Positions 1 to 13,511 are shown, counted from the first letter of the stretch. The stretch is 64,000 bases of DNA from Theobroma cacao (GCF_000208745.1 NC_030850.1:3768671-3832670), one strand, 5' to 3'. Notes: generated from the sequence alone by a model not told the origin. Program-made: numbers and translations.

Positions 1-674
1 TGTTGACTACAACTAAAGCCTTAGATAAAGCAAAAATAAAAGATTTTCTACTGTATCTTGCACATCAATAATTCTGAATTTTAATTCTGATAGCTCGAAC
101 ATGGTCATAGATATACCAAAATAAATCCCATTGGGCCATACTTCTTTAGTCAATTTTGATCATAAAGCAAAGTAAATGCAGTATTTTTCTCTGCTGCTTC
201 TAATATATCCTTTTTCTGCCTTTTTTTTTTCTTTTCTTTATTATTATTCAATTGCATTATCTTTATTTATTCTTTAAGGAACTGTACAGCCAAAAGTGCA
301 TGCATTGATTCCTTATGCTAAAGTTTGATGGCACATAAGGTTGATATTTAAGACTATAACAAAAAAGAGAAAGAGGCAGACAAGACAGGGTGGGGGTTAA
401 TTTTCCAAACTCTCCCTTGGTTTTCTTTCCAGCAGTACCCCCTAAAAAAAATCTCTTATTTTCTTAATGATATCATGACGGTTAATTAGTATTAGTCTTG
501 ATTTGTAATTAAGATGCATGATATGATAGATGTTTACGGCTGCTTGTCCATATTAAGTAAAGTTAACTAAAAATAATCAAACACCCAATCATCCAAATAC
601 ACTTGATCAACAATAGTTGTAATAAATACTTTATGATGTAATTTAGTGAAGGAATAAAAGTATTTAAAATATCA

Positions 675-709
<35 letters not shown>

Positions 710-2372
710 TTATATAAACCGAAAACTGTTGCAGCTCAAATCCATCCAAATCCGAGTTGAATGGATACATTACATGCTTGTTTGTGCTCCGTTTGAGTTA
801 TGGGCACCTTCATTCTGGCAGGGGGTTACCAGTTACCAGCGACCAACATGCAAAAGGACAGGGCAAAAAGCCAGTCAAAATTGTGACTCTGCCAGGCACT
901 TTGCCATGGCATGTTTACCAACAGGTTTATATTTATTGGGAAACGGCGTCGTGGTAGAAGCTCTTTGCAGTTTGCCCTACACTCCAAGTATTTTCAAAAG
1001 GAAAAAAAAAAAACAAACTGATAGGCCCGGCAAAGAAGCTGTGCAGTGAAAGGTGAGCAGGGATAGTACAGTATTGTCTTTCTGGTTCTGGCTGTGATAA
1101 ATCTAAAATCTATTGCTCTCATCCGAAGCCTGCTACAACAATTAAAGCCAACGCTGTACATTGTTTTTCTTTCATTTTACTACCATGTTTTTTTTTTTGA
1201 ATAGTCATTTTACTACTATGTTAATTAATGTGCTGCAGCTACACTTACAAATACCCACCAATGTATGGCAACTGGATTTAATGGTTTTCCTTGCGCACTC
1301 ATCTATTCTCTCCCCCCTCATTCATTTTTCTTGTTTATAACGTTGTAGACATGCTTCATACATTTCTTGTAAAGTGATATAAGACACTGGTCCTTTAGGA
1401 GACACCATTACTTTTCCACGTTCAAATTCTTTTATTAAATGTAAAATAAATTTGGTCCTGTAAATTAGAATAAATTATTACATTTATACCAATAAGAATA
1501 AATATCTACTATCTTTATCCAGTATCTATACGCTTACTGATGCAAAAAAAAAAACCCTAACCTAGGCACTTTTTTTTTTGCATTGTTTTTATGCTTGGAA
1601 AAGAGCATTTCCAATTACCATTACGGGCTTACGTCTCAATCCCGGCAAGTATTTAAGTTGAGATTAAACAGACAACAATGTAAAAGAGAACTTGTTAATA
1701 ACTGATGGATATTTTGGGGCCATGGAGGGGGGAGCGGTGGTATATCCACTTGAGAAAATGAGGTTTATTGGGTTGTAAGTACTATTACTACTACTAGTAT
1801 CACGTCTTTGGTGCAGCTTCTGGTTGGGGCTGGGGTTCTTATTTAACCTTTTAAATGAATCTTTGAATTTTTAATGTATTTAAGGTCGGGGAGGGGGTCT
1901 TAAAAAGAAAAGAGAGAAAAAAGAAAGGGTAATGCAAGAAGGAGCGTAGGGTAAAGCAAAAGAAGAGGTCTTTCTCATACACAGATCCCTATGGAATGCA
2001 GGAAGGATGCCCAGCATAGCTTGCTGGAACTCATTCTTTTTGTTTAGTTTAAAGGAACTTGCTTTGTTCTCTTTAGAAATCTTTTCAGTGAGGGAGAAAA
2101 AGAGAGAGAAGAGTCATGCATATAGATTCAGTTGCAGGAGTTTTAGATTTGTTTTAGATGGAGTTGTTAGATATGGTCCAATCACTTCTGCAGCTACAAA
2201 ACAAAACCCCCCCAGTTTTTTCTTTCTCTTCTTTTTCTTTTTCAGAATGGAGTGAAGCAAGAAGAAGGTCGGTTTATGATTAGTTTATTTGTTTCCCAAT
2301 GATTGAGTTGCCCTGCGCTAAGAGAAGCTTGCCTAGAATCTTTGCTAGGTGGGAAATAAGCATAGTAAGAAG
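1..2372. other. 5' flank of ANT, no gene seen
   Basis: This AT-rich flank holds no protein I recognise. An uninterrupted TA dinucleotide run lies at 678-705. A telo-box-like AAACCCTAA sits at 1552-1560. The last 400 bases before the ANT start codon are purine- and pyrimidine-tract rich, as is usual for a plant leader. If the leader is long, a 19-codon upstream frame (ATG 1991, stop 2045-2047) would fall inside it. The transcription start cannot be located from sequence alone, so this upstream frame is only a possibility. Confidence 0.5.
678..705. repeat. TA dinucleotide microsatellite
   Basis: About 14 uninterrupted TA units. It is a simple repeat, likely polymorphic in length, with no coding sequence around it. 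Confidence 0.9.
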
Positions 2373-5300
2373 ATGAAGTCCATGAGTAATGATGATAACA
2401 ACAATAACAATACTAACTGGTTAGGTTTCTCTCTCTCTCCTCACATGAAAATGGAGGTTACTAATCAAGACCCTCGTCACCAAACACAGTCTGCTTCTGT
2501 CTCCGCCGCTGCTGCTGGTGTTACCACAGCAGTTCCATCAAGTTTTTTCCACTCTCCATCCCATCTTAATTATGGACTTTATTATGGAGTTGAAGGAGAA
2601 AATGGTGGCTTGTATTCTCACTTTTCTGCGATGCCACTTAAGTCTGATGGGTCTCTTTGTTTAATGGAAGCTCTTGGCAGGTCACAGCCACAAGGTTAGG
2701 CTCAAACTTCTATTTGTATATTCTTTTCTTTTGGAGTTTGTTTTGTGCTTTGGGGAAATATTAGTTTTCTTAAACTTCTGGACTTTTCTCTCTTTGACTT
2801 TTCGTGTGAAGCAATGGTTCCTACTTCAACTCCAAAACTGGAGGATTTCTTTGGGGCTGCAACCATGGGGTCCCATCACTATGAAAGCGGTGACAGAGAA
2901 GCCATGGCTCTAAGTTTGGACAGCATGTATTACCATCATAACCCGGACCATGAGCACAACAACCAAACTTGCCTCGACCATCTGCAACAGTCCTCCAGGC
3001 AGCAGCACCAACAGCAGATTCAGGTCCAACAATACCAATATTACTCAGGATATAGAAACCAAGAACTGTTACTAGGAGAAGAAGCGAAAGAAACCCATGT
3101 TACAGATTGCAATCTTCAGCTCCCAACAATGGCAGATGATGCGGCACCTGGCATGAAAAACTGGGTTTCGAGAAACTACTCGACTGACCATGCAATGCCT
3201 CAGAAGATGATCGGCTGCATGGGTGATAATGGAGCTGAATCTGGCTCTATCGGTGCAATGGCATATGGAGATTTACAGTCTTTGAGCTTGTCCATGAGTC
3301 CTGGCTCACAATCAAGCTGTGTTACTGGTTCACAGCAAATCTCACCTTCTGCAACTGACTATGCAGCCATGGATACCAAGAAAAGAGGGCCTGAGAATGT
3401 AGATCAGAAGCAAATTGTCCACAGAAAATCCATTGATACTTTTGGGCAGAGAACCTCTCAATATAGAGGTGTTACAAGGTTAGTTTTTTCCCGTTTCCTT
3501 TAATCCATTTTAATAGTCTTCTGTCTCACATGCTTTCATGAAAACTAGTTTGTCTTTAGTCATTACATTTTAACTAAAAAGCTTTTCTTTCTTTACAAAT
3601 TAATTTTTCCTCTGGCTCTTTCTTGCATTCTTTGTGTCTTGATTTTGGCCTGCACCTGTTCAAGTCAAGATACCTTCCTTTTCATTAAATTTTAAGCATT
3701 TCTCTTTTTTGTTTCTGGTGCTTCTTTTGCTTAATGTTCTGGTTTTCCTTGTGTTTCTGTTAATCAGACATAGATGGACGGGAAGATATGAAGCCCATCT
3801 ATGGGACAACAGTTGCAAGAAAGAAGGGCAGAGCAGAAAAGGAAGACAAGGTTAGTGCAGAAAAGAGAACCGCCTGCAATACTATACACTTAAGTTTTTG
3901 GTACTTTTTTTATTCTTGACTTGACTTATTTTCGTATCCTACTAATATTTTTGTTTTTTTCCTTTGCACGACTGGGGGTAATGATTCTACTGAAATGATG
4001 ATTCTCAGTTTATCTAGGTAAGCCCTTCTGACATTATAAATAATTATCAAGTATTATGGTTGATCCTGTCATATGCTGAGGAGCAAGTCATTCCAAAATC
4101 TTAATTTTAGGGGGTTATGACATGGAGGAGAAAGCTGCAAGAGCTTATGATCTAGCTGCACTCAAGTATTGGGGACCCTCCACTCACATAAACTTCCCAG
4201 TAATTATTCAATTCTCATTACATTATCTTACGGTTCCAGGGAACCTTTTTCAGTTTTATGTACAGAATTCTAATTATGATGTTTATTTGGCAGTTGGAAA
4301 ATTACCAAAAAGAACTTGAGGAAATGAAGAACATGACTAGACAGGAGTATGTTGCTCACTTGAGAAGGTAAGTCTTTGCCCCTTCTGTTTCCATTGTGGT
4401 GCATTCATCACTTTGAGATAATTTTGTCAATGATTATAATTCTACTTTTCACTTGTGCAGGAAAAGCAGTGGTTTCTCAAGGGGAGCTTCAATGTACAGA
4501 GGAGTGACAAGGTCTTCTTATCCTACTTCTAGTTTTGGAAGTTGGAACTGCCTCTCGCCCATCATTTCAGCTCTTTTTCCTAATAAATTTTCCTTTGTTC
4601 TATTGAAATTTTGAGCAGACATCATCAACATGGAAGATGGCAGGCTAGGATAGGCAGAGTTGCAGGGAACAAGGATCTTTATCTTGGAACATTTAGTGAG
4701 TTTCTTTGGAAAAACTTTGTCAAGTATTACGTTGTTTTACTATACTATTTAATCATTTCACTGAATTTGTTAGAGTTTAGAGCCAATATAGTATAGTTTG
4801 TTTTTATTAACTTTGGGAAGGCCAATCGTTGAGTCACTCTTAGGTCTTTCGGCCCTTTTCCAGCCACTGGGCATGCTTCCACAAGGCTGAGCTTTTCCCA
4901 AAAGAAAAAACAAAAAAGCAAAGTGAAAAGGAGAATAAATGGAAAAAGAAACAACAGCTTCTGTAAGGCTGTTTGTCACAAACACGCACAAAAAGAAATT
5001 CGAATGTAATTCTAGATTAAGTCTACTATCTTTTTGGTTTTTAATTAGTCATAGTAGATAATGATAGGCTAATTCAAGCTCTCTTTGAACTCATTTTCAG
5101 GCACTCAAGAAGAAGCAGCTGAGGCTTATGACATAGCGGCTATCAAATTCCGTGGGGTGAATGCTGTGACTAACTTTGATATAACGAGGTACGATGTGGA
5201 AAGAATCATGGCAAGCAATACCCTTCTTGCCGGAGAACTCGCTAGGCGAAACAAAGAAATAGGACCTGGAAATGAGGCCGTCAGTCGCAACCTTTTAACT

Positions 5301-5747
5301 GATAACAGCAGCGGTGATACCAATATTTCGCCCAAGAACAATGAGAGTCAACCAGACTGGAAAATGGCCCTCTATCAGTCCTCCCAACAACTTGAGCAAA
5401 AACAGCCTAACATGATTGAGTACAAGACTCAGACTTTCTCTTTGGCCCCAGAAAACGTGGTTGCCATTGACACAATCAGCTCAGGCCAGAGAGAGGTGGA
5501 TGATTCAAGCAAGATGGGGACTCATCACTTGTCCAATGCTTCTTCATTGGTGACTAGTTTGAGCAGCTCGAGAGAAGGTAGCCCAGATAGAAGCAGCCTA
5601 CCAATGCCGTTTGCCATACCTCCTCCAGCATCCAAGTTGTTCACTGGTTCAGCAACTACTGTGAATTCTTGGATTCCTTCAGCTCAGCTGAGGCCTGCAC
5701 TCTCCATGCCTCACATGCCAGTTTTTGCTGCCTGGACAGATTCATAG
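2373..5747 (+). CDS. ANT: AINTEGUMENTA, double AP2-domain transcription factor
   Basis: Nuclear transcription factor that promotes cell proliferation and organ growth, including ovule integuments. Nine exons: 2373-2694, 2812-3478, 3768-3850, 4009-4017, 4111-4199, 4294-4367, 4461-4511, 4619-4695 and 5101-5747. All introns are GT-AG, and the exons total 2019 nt (672 aa, against about 555 in Arabidopsis). The ATG at 2373 is chosen because it gives the family N-terminus MKS..., followed by NWLGFSLSP (residues 15-23). The frame stays open upstream only as far as a GTG at 2349. PKLEDFFG and [14 protein letters not shown] precede AP2 repeat 1 (about 325-390). Repeat 1 carries the ANT-lineage insertion [14 protein letters not shown]. 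Repeat 2 spans about 426-484 ([19 protein letters not shown], then AAIKFRG). [29 protein letters not shown] and the C-terminal [10 protein letters not shown] point to ANT itself rather than an AIL/PLETHORA paralogue. Gln/His-rich stretches lie in exon 2. Confidence 0.97.
4009..4017 (+). other. ANT: 9-nt microexon of ANT
   Basis: The nine bases TTTATCTAG lie between an AG at 4007-4008 and a GT at 4018-4019. With the G left over from exon 3 and the GG opening exon 5 they encode Val-Tyr-Leu-Gly. This exactly restores the invariant RQVYLGGYD of AP2 repeat 1. Skipping the microexon would remove three residues but keep the frame. Confidence 0.93.
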
Positions 5748-8700
5748 ATTAGACGTTTGGTATAGTAGCAAAAAAGTTTTTTTTTTTTGTTGCATGGGAA
5801 AAAAAAAGCATGAGGAAAAAGAAAGTTTGGTCTTTTGTGAGTTTTTCTTAGTGGAGAAAATTGAGGAGTTAATGGAGGTCTATGTGGGACCTGTTGTGAA
5901 GAAGAACAAATTTGAAACTCAATATCCTTTTAGCCTCTCTTATGAAGATCTTGAAAAGAAAAATTGGTAGAGGGAAGCTTTAAAGGCATTATGATTGAAG
6001 TCTATGAAATGATATTTGCAATATGGGGGTGACCATATTCATAATTAGATTCACCTTTATTGGTCCTCTTAAGTACAGAAACAGCTCGGTATGTGTCCCA
6101 TTAATGCAAAGTTGGTCCTCTGCTTTGGGCCTTTGACCACAACTTCTCTGATCTCAACACCCTTTGGTTCTCTACATCCATAACAGCATCATTGCCAATA
6201 TCCTCTATTATCTCGGCTTTCTCCAGAGGAAGAAAAGAGACATTTCTTCCCATAATTCAAAGAAAAGGAAGGGTGGAGGATAATGGATTCCCCCCTGTAT
6301 GAGAGGTTTTGGTGCTTTTAGTTTATAATTCAAGGGCACATAATTATTTCAAATTTGTCTGCTAATTTGGTGGAAAGATGAATTACCCTTTTAAAGGTCT
6401 TCCTTTTTCCTTTCTAAGCCCACTAACTGGAAGGCTAATGATGCATGGGAGCACTAAAAGCCATTCCATGTCCAATTGTGGGTTCCCATGACCAGTCAAA
6501 GGATGATTGATTACCATGTGATTTCACTCGTGTGGTATGATTTCTTCATTCATGCACATGTGCAGAAAAGCACTCCCATGCAAATTCCAACATGATGGAC
6601 AACTGTGAAAGATTTCTAACCAAAAATAGATTAGCAGGTTTCAAGCTGACTTCCATTCACGTTAGCTGCCTTAGGATTTCCGAGTACAAGAAATTTTGCT
6701 TACGCCAGAACAAAGAGAAAACCTTTTCTTGCCAAGGAGAGCAGAAAAATTCAAGTCCTTGGTTCTTGGTTCATCTCCTCCGCCTTCCCAGAAATATATC
6801 AAAGTAAACACCTTATAAATTTACATCTGTTTAAATCTACTGAGAAATGAGAAATAGTTCTAAAATAAACAGTGCCTAGGCCTGGAGTTATCGCTTAAGA
6901 ACAATAAATCAAAGGTTCATGCGGCCATTATTTTTGTGCACACCAACCTCTGAACTGAGGCAGCTACATTGGTAAAGAAATCAATTGAACAGCTGCAAAG
7001 CAAAAAGCAGTGAAGATTCAACAATGTTTTTCTGTTCATAAGTATATTGGGGTTGACATTCCAGGGTTCCTTTTTCCCAGTGTTAAGGAGCGCGAAACGC
7101 AGTACCCCTCAATGCCTCATCCTTCCCATTAATCATCACAAATATTAACGAAGAAAAGATTTGATTCTAAGCTCTCCATACAATAGTTGACACCGTTGCA
7201 GCTCTTTTAACGACAGTAACAATATAACATGGAGATTAAGCGTAACAAGTAGGATTTGAAAGTACTTGATCAGTTTTTTTTTTATTCAAGTTAGCAAGTT
7301 GCCGTGGGTAGATTATGTAATCACATAGTAGATTCTTGTTTTTATTGCTAAAAGCAGACTTTTCATTGATTAAGTGCACTTTCTACATAAGACAGGCATA
7401 TTTGATAATGAGAAGTAAGATTTGAGAAGATTGATTTTGGTTCTAAGTGGTCAAGATTTTTTTGATTCCTTGTCCAAAGTATTGGACTACAGTAAATCTA
7501 CTATTATCAGCTGTTTGAGCCCTAACATGCAGATCTCATGTTACCAGAGGACAAAAGATTTAAAGATCCGAACAACCCAACTGGAGCACACCAATTTTGA
7601 CACATACAACACCTTTTTCCCCTGGTGTGAAAAGAGTGTATTCCATGTTAAATCATTTTGGATTTTAATGCTTTAACTACGATAAAAGATAGAGCAGAAT
7701 TCTATCTCAACCTCAGCAAGACATAAAACGAAAGAAACAAAGGGACAGCAAATAGAATTATTGCAAGATAAAGGTAAACAGCGAAGGGGGTTGGCTTGGC
7801 TCATGGTCAAAAGAGATAACAACTCTTCGTGGAAAAATGCTCATGAAAGTTAAGATAGTAGTAATTGGTCTTCAATTTTTTACAGAAAGCCCAACCCTGT
7901 ACGGCTTGAATTACAAGTTATTCAAATATTGAAAGTCACGTCAGAAATATACACGCCATGATTTTGTCTCACTCTCCTGGTGAAGATCAATTTATCACTT
8001 GTCCACGATAAGTCAAATCACCGGATGGAAATTGGACAGGATTCAAAGGGTATTCCTGGTTTGTGAATTGGAGCATTAATCATGAAAATATCTGGCTAGG
8101 GTACCCATAGGTCGGTCTAAGAACAATGTTTAAACGGTAATCGCCATGACATGATCTGCTTGAAACAAAATTTCTTCAATGAACCGGGCCATTCAAAGTG
8201 TTTGCTTTACAGGTATCTCAATTGAAAACCAACAAATTTCTTGACTTTTTTTTCTCAGACATCATATCTTTTCAGATTCATAGTTGTTTTTGCTAGCAAA
8301 ATAGCAGAAGAATAATAACTGTACGGCCCGACGTCAACACTTTTTATCACAAAATGTTAAGGGGATTTGAAATTTTGCTTCCCTCTTCAAATCCTTGTGA
8401 AAATGCGGTGCAGGGGAAGCTTGTACTTGCAGATAGGAGGATTTTTCGTTGGACAACGTAGAACGAGGATTGGGCCAAGAAAAAAGTAAGAGCAAATAAT
8501 TTGGGCCTTGAACTTATTGCATGGCATGGCAACCCAATAGGGCAAAGCCCTGCATGCTTGGTGTATGCTTGACGAGATGTAACAATATTATCTAATTTTA
8601 CATTGATTTATCTCTTTAAGAATGAGAATCACGAGATAAGATTAAACTTTATCTTATTCTACCACTTACCTCTGTGTATGTGATAATTAATTGCAGATGT

Positions 8701-10241
8701 TGAGATTGCTTATAGTCTTTTATCTTTATCCCTGCTCTTGGCTATTTACATCTAAGTGGTAGAGTTGGAACAATTTTTCTTTATTAAAAGAAATAAAAAA
8801 GCCCATTTATTCAAATTTGAAAAAGAGAGTACGATTATATAATTTTGAGTACTTCTGTACTAGATTGAAAGTTGAATCAATAATGGCATGAACAAAAGCA
8901 TAGGCAAAGCTTCATTCGTGGCCAAAGGAGAATCCTTCAACAAAGTCCCTTGTTTCTTGTCAAAGAAACCAAGGCCATGCAAATGAAAATAAATAGACAA
9001 TAATTTGGAACGGGCCAGGGTTACCAAACCCACCAAACCAGGGGTTCTCTCTGGTCAAGCTACAATAAACTGACTGGGCCTCCATTTGATTGTTGTTGCA
9101 TGATTCCCTGGCGTTCAGGTCCCATTGGCATTAGGGTCCCTACTATTAGGTACGTAATTTCACTCACACCTAACCTTTTCTTGGCTTCCTCTTTTCTTTC
9201 TTTCGTTTTAAGGTCCACAAATACACGACCAAACCTGTTATACAGCTGTTGGTTACATCTCCAATTATAAGAACCCAACAAATTTTCTTTTGGACTGCAC
9301 ATTGATTCAACCACTGTTTTCCTTTTTTGTTGTTGTCGTCAACATTCTGTGGTTTACATTCCATTTTTCCAAGCCCCAATCATTTGAGTCTTATTAATCA
9401 GATTGATTGTATTAAGAAAAACAGATAAAACTAATCTCGATGCTTAACCTCTTTGTATTTTGTAGCTTCAAAGGTGACTTCGAAACTTAGTAAGTCTTTA
9501 ATGGTTTAAGGCCTCTGGAGACATTCATTCTTTCATTTCATTCTTTATTGAAAGAAAAAGGGTTTGGGTTTTGTGCATGAGTTCATTCGCAAACCACTAT
9601 CTAAAACAAACCCAACAGAAATGTTTTGTCCAGCATAATCCCACCGAAGTCCAATTCAAGGGAGGGTGTTGATTTTGAAAGCTTGCATCAACCTGAACAA
9701 TGAGTTGTCCCACCAATGCTATGGTAAAAAAGTTGGCATATTGTTGTCTGGGGGGCCCGTGTGATCACGGTTGGGCTTCCAAACGGGTGAAGTTGACACC
9801 TACAGCGCACACACACAAAAAAAAAATTGTTTATTTGGACGCCACCTTGAAGGATTTTTATAATGCAATTGCAATATGTGTTTGATCAATTGCCCAGATT
9901 TGACTTCAATATTTACATTTTATAATCTTTTGAATCAAGTAATCATTGGACAATTGGAACTTATTAAAACCAAATCAAAACGATTATACTCACTCTTTCG
10001 ATTGAAGTACATATGAAGAAGTTTTATTTATTGCATAAATTAGTGGATACCTTTTACTATAATTTATCTAGCCGTTTATCTTTGCCTTGGCAAGGAGGAT
10101 AGCTACCCGAACAACTGTATAGATTTCTTTTCTGATAAGATATAGAAGCATTACTATATTGACAGTCGGCTAAGACTTCTTTTAATCACTATTATTAGTT
10201 TAATCAAGATGATGTAAAGGATCTTAATCAAGATATAAAGA

Positions 10242-10263
10242 ATATATATATATATATATATAT
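10242..10263. repeat. TA dinucleotide microsatellite
   Basis: About 11 TA units in the ANT-RLP44 spacer. Confidence 0.85.
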
Positions 10264-10624
10264 GTAACTAATTAAACCTGGCTGGAATCTCACAAGCATT
10301 TTTTAAACCCATTGTGCTTACCTACCAAATAATGCATTGTCCTAAGTACAAAAGATAATTATGTTCATGTCATATTTTAGAGTAGTATCCTTTTTTTCTG
10401 CCGATGATGATCAATGAAAATGTTGTGTCACATCCAAGTGTGCGCCACTTCATCTTTATATCTCTCTCAGTTAGATTCAATATATTTGTTTGTCCTTGTA
10501 TTTACCCACAATACTTGGATTGAAGGTGACTAGAGTTTCGGCCATCAGCTAGAAGCTCTAGAAGGGAAGATATTATTTTGTTGGGCTGCAGTTAAAAAAG
10601 AGGTGAGGAAGCCGTCAGAAGCGA

Positions 10625-10652
10625 GGGCCTCAAATGTAAGGCTTTGAGGCCC
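10625..10652. other. Perfect 10-bp inverted repeat
   Basis: GGGCCTCAAA (10625-10634) and TTTGAGGCCC (10643-10652) are exact reverse complements separated by 8 nt. No gene or terminator context is visible. It may be the tip of a small element or chance. Confidence 0.6.
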
Positions 10653-11062
10653 CCATTTACACCACACAAAAATAAAAACAAAAAACCACGGGGCATTGGG
10701 GATCTCTCATTTCAGTTGGTCAGCCTTTTGAGAGAACGCAAGAACGGAACCCCAAACAGTTTGTTGGTTTGTAAGCAACCACTTGGGTCCCTTGTGACTT
10801 CCAGGCGCGGCAGCCATGGAACCCTGCGTTCTAGCCATGGTTAGGGGACCATCAGCTGCGGAAAACGGAAAAGCCCAACCAAAAGCGTAGAGTTAGCAGC
10901 GTCGTATTAAATGCATAAACCTAAATTGGTTTAACCCAAATTTCGGTGCAAGTATTTCATTCCATTAAGACATCCGTACACTAAGTACATCACTGGTTAA
11001 GTAGAGCGTCATTATTATTGACGTTTAACTAAAGAAACAAGTCTGACCTAACAGATCCACGC

Positions 11063-11402
11063 TAGGGTTTAAGCCAATCAAGCTCGTACTCAATTTAATA
11101 AATCCTCGAATTTGAGTCCTTTATTTTCGAGTCAAGCTCAAGTTATTTAAATATTGAATTTAAAAAATTAAAAATTTTATTTGAAATTTAATTCAAATTT
11201 AAACAAGAACATGAATTGAGTTTTTAATTCGATGATAGATTAATAACAATAAAAAATCGAATTCAAATAACTTAATTATATTTATACGAACTCAAGTACA
11301 AAAGACTGAAACTGGACCGAGTTCGAGTCGAGCCTCGAGTTTTTTAAAAGCGAGCTCAAGCCTGAAATTTATCGACTCAACTCGGCTGGTTTACACCCCT
11401 GG
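11063..11402. mobile_element. Degenerate hAT-like MITE
   Basis: The right end reads GTTTACACCCCTG, whose complement CAGGGGTGTAAAC is a common hAT-like terminus in plant genomes. The left end (TAGGGTTTAAGCCAATCAAG) is a decayed inverted copy of it. The interior is rich in CTCGAGC/GAGCTCG-like words in both orientations. No open frame is present, and I see no clean 8-bp target duplication, so the exact ends are uncertain. Confidence 0.5.
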
Positions 11403-12791
11403 TCAACACTAAGGACAAACTTCTGATATTTGCCTGTTTGTTCCTTTTTTATGGCTAGGGAGCGCCATTGAGCCCTCTAAGGACAAGCATGTACAGTAGG
11501 AGTATAATAATACAAACGAATAAATGGTGGCGTCAATATGTAGTGTCGTCTATCTCTTAAGAAGAATGACCAGACCAATCAGGGCAAAAACAGTTGATTA
11601 GGAGATTGGTTTAGTTAGCAAGTGAATATACCCTTTATTAATTATGCTAATTTTTATAACAAAAAGTAATTATAAAAGGTAGGAAAATGGAGGTCATGCT
11701 CTGTTTTTACTATTGGTGGCTAAATTCATTGGTTTTCTTGGATTGAATGCTATGTAAATTCTTGCGTGACGCCTTTAGTTTCTCCCTTGTGCTTCCTCGG
11801 GTTTCTTTCCTTGAGCTGTTGCCTCTTGCTTCAAGCATTTGCACACGAGATTTTTTGCTAAAAGATTTTTCTTGTGGATTGAGCTTTTGTGTCAACCAAG
11901 GAGTCTCTAGTTTTGACTGTGTGAGCTCAAAAACATTGACTAGCAATAGATATCAATTAGGACAAATCCCACAAACATATATTTTTCTTCAATTTTCTTC
12001 GCCTCTTCCCCTTTTCAATGTCATCGATTTGGCCAACCGTAATCTCACATGAGGATGATTATATCAAAGATATGATTTCCCTTGTCAAGCATGCGTTTGC
12101 TTGGTCTCACCAATTAGGCATGCCTAAGCAATAATTATAAGGGTTTGGCGAAAAAGCTTTGGCTTTGACAACGAAACTTGGCTTTCCTTCTGCTGCAAGA
12201 TCCCAAGTTAAAATACTGTAACTCATATTATTTAATGACAGCCAAGCCACAAAAGGAAGAAGTGTATGAAGAAAGTATGAACACTCACTCACAGCTCAAT
12301 GGGGTTAAGAGCACTGAAAAGAGCCGTACAACAATTTCCAGTGCTAACAATAGTGAATCAATCATGGGCACAAATTCCATGGTCCCACTTAAGGGTTATC
12401 AAAAGCTTAGTAAGAAAAGAATGTGTCACATTAATCACCAACGATCTCATTAGGTGATGTCAATTCATGCTGCATCCTAATGTATTTTTGGTAAAAAAAT
12501 AATGGTTTATTTCGATTTGGAGCTACGATAATAACTTTATATACGTAAATTTGGTCAAACTTGACATTTGCTTCAAGTTGTACATCCTTATATGCTTTTA
12601 TCTTGTTTGGATTATGGATTTATGTTGTAATTAATAGGTGACAAATCAAAATCGTTATTCCATTTTCATACTATTTTTAAGACCAAATATGACAAGTGTC
12701 CTAAATTCCAAGTAAAAATTTGGTATAATGCTGATAATACATGTGTTATTTATATGAATCGAATGACTTTTGAGTACAAATTGTAATGGAA

Positions 12792-12821
12792 GGGGGGGGG
12801 GGGCGGGGGTGGGGGGTGGGG
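12792..12821 (+). other. G-tract with quadruplex potential
   Basis: One run of about eleven G is followed after single-base interruptions by runs of five, six and four G. This fits the G3+N1-7 pattern for a four-tract quadruplex on the plus strand. It lies about 0.7 kb upstream of the RLP44 TATA box. Homopolymer length here may also be a sequencing or assembly uncertainty. Confidence 0.6.
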
Positions 12822-13511
12822 TTGACCAAAAGGATTAGAGAGTTGGAGTAAACGACATCCTACCCTATAAACTTGAGAGTCAATGAACTTCAAATTGCGA
12901 AAGGCAAAGCAGAGAAGGTGCCAATTGTAGTAGATGATGATAAGGTGAGTCAACCGCCTTACTAGCATATAATTAGTAAGCTGAAAAATGATTAACAGTT
13001 ATGCAGATCTGATGGTTACAGATAGGCAATGTGTTAGAGCAGAAAGAGAGGGGAGAGGGGGGAGCATTAATGATGGCATAAAGAGATCAATATAAAACCT
13101 TTGCATCATTCATTTGTCACTGAAATGCTGGAGAAATCTTTGGCAAAGGCAATCTCCTATTCCTCCCCCACCGTTCCTTGAAAACGTATCAATCAATCCA
13201 ACGACGACAACACTACAACAATTGCCCTGCTGCCTGCTGGTTCCCCAGAACTGGAATGGTAAATGACCAAATCAACCCTCTCCCTATCCTCTCCAGCTCT
13301 TCTCCCTCCCCTCGGTCCGTCTTGTCACCATCCTTAGGCCTCATTCGTGCAGCTCGCAGCCCCACCCCTCCCACCCCTCTCTCTGCCTCTCTCACTTTTG
13401 GATTTAATTTTATCAAACACTCTTTCACTTTCACCAAACCCCCTCTTTGAGTCCACCCCATTGCCTCCCCACTCCCTCTCTCTCTCTGTCTCTTTGTTTG
13501 CTAACTTGCGC

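Larger units (their letters stand above)
5748..13505. other. ANT-RLP44 spacer, no gene seen
   Basis: About 7.8 kb that begins with the ANT 3' untranslated sequence and ends at the RLP44 promoter. The short open frames here have no recognisable domains, composition or partner exons. Features I can support are a perfect short hairpin at 10625-10652, a TA run at 10242-10263, a degenerate TIR element at 11063-11402 and a G-tract at 12792-12821. Distal regulatory elements of ANT may lie here, but I cannot identify any. Confidence 0.6.

Noticed and set aside
729..1049. 106-codon open frame upstream of ANT
   Set aside because: No recognisable domain, an overlapping alternative frame of similar quality, and a poly-A-derived lysine run. 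Looks like chance.
11747..12453. Open frames of 101 and 91 codons in the ANT-RLP44 spacer
   Set aside because: Neither has a recognised motif, splice partner or promoter context. Overlapping frames on the other strand are equally open.
12178..12453. Possible small Ser/Asn-rich secreted or regulatory protein
   Set aside because: No signal peptide and no family likeness. I could not support a gene call.
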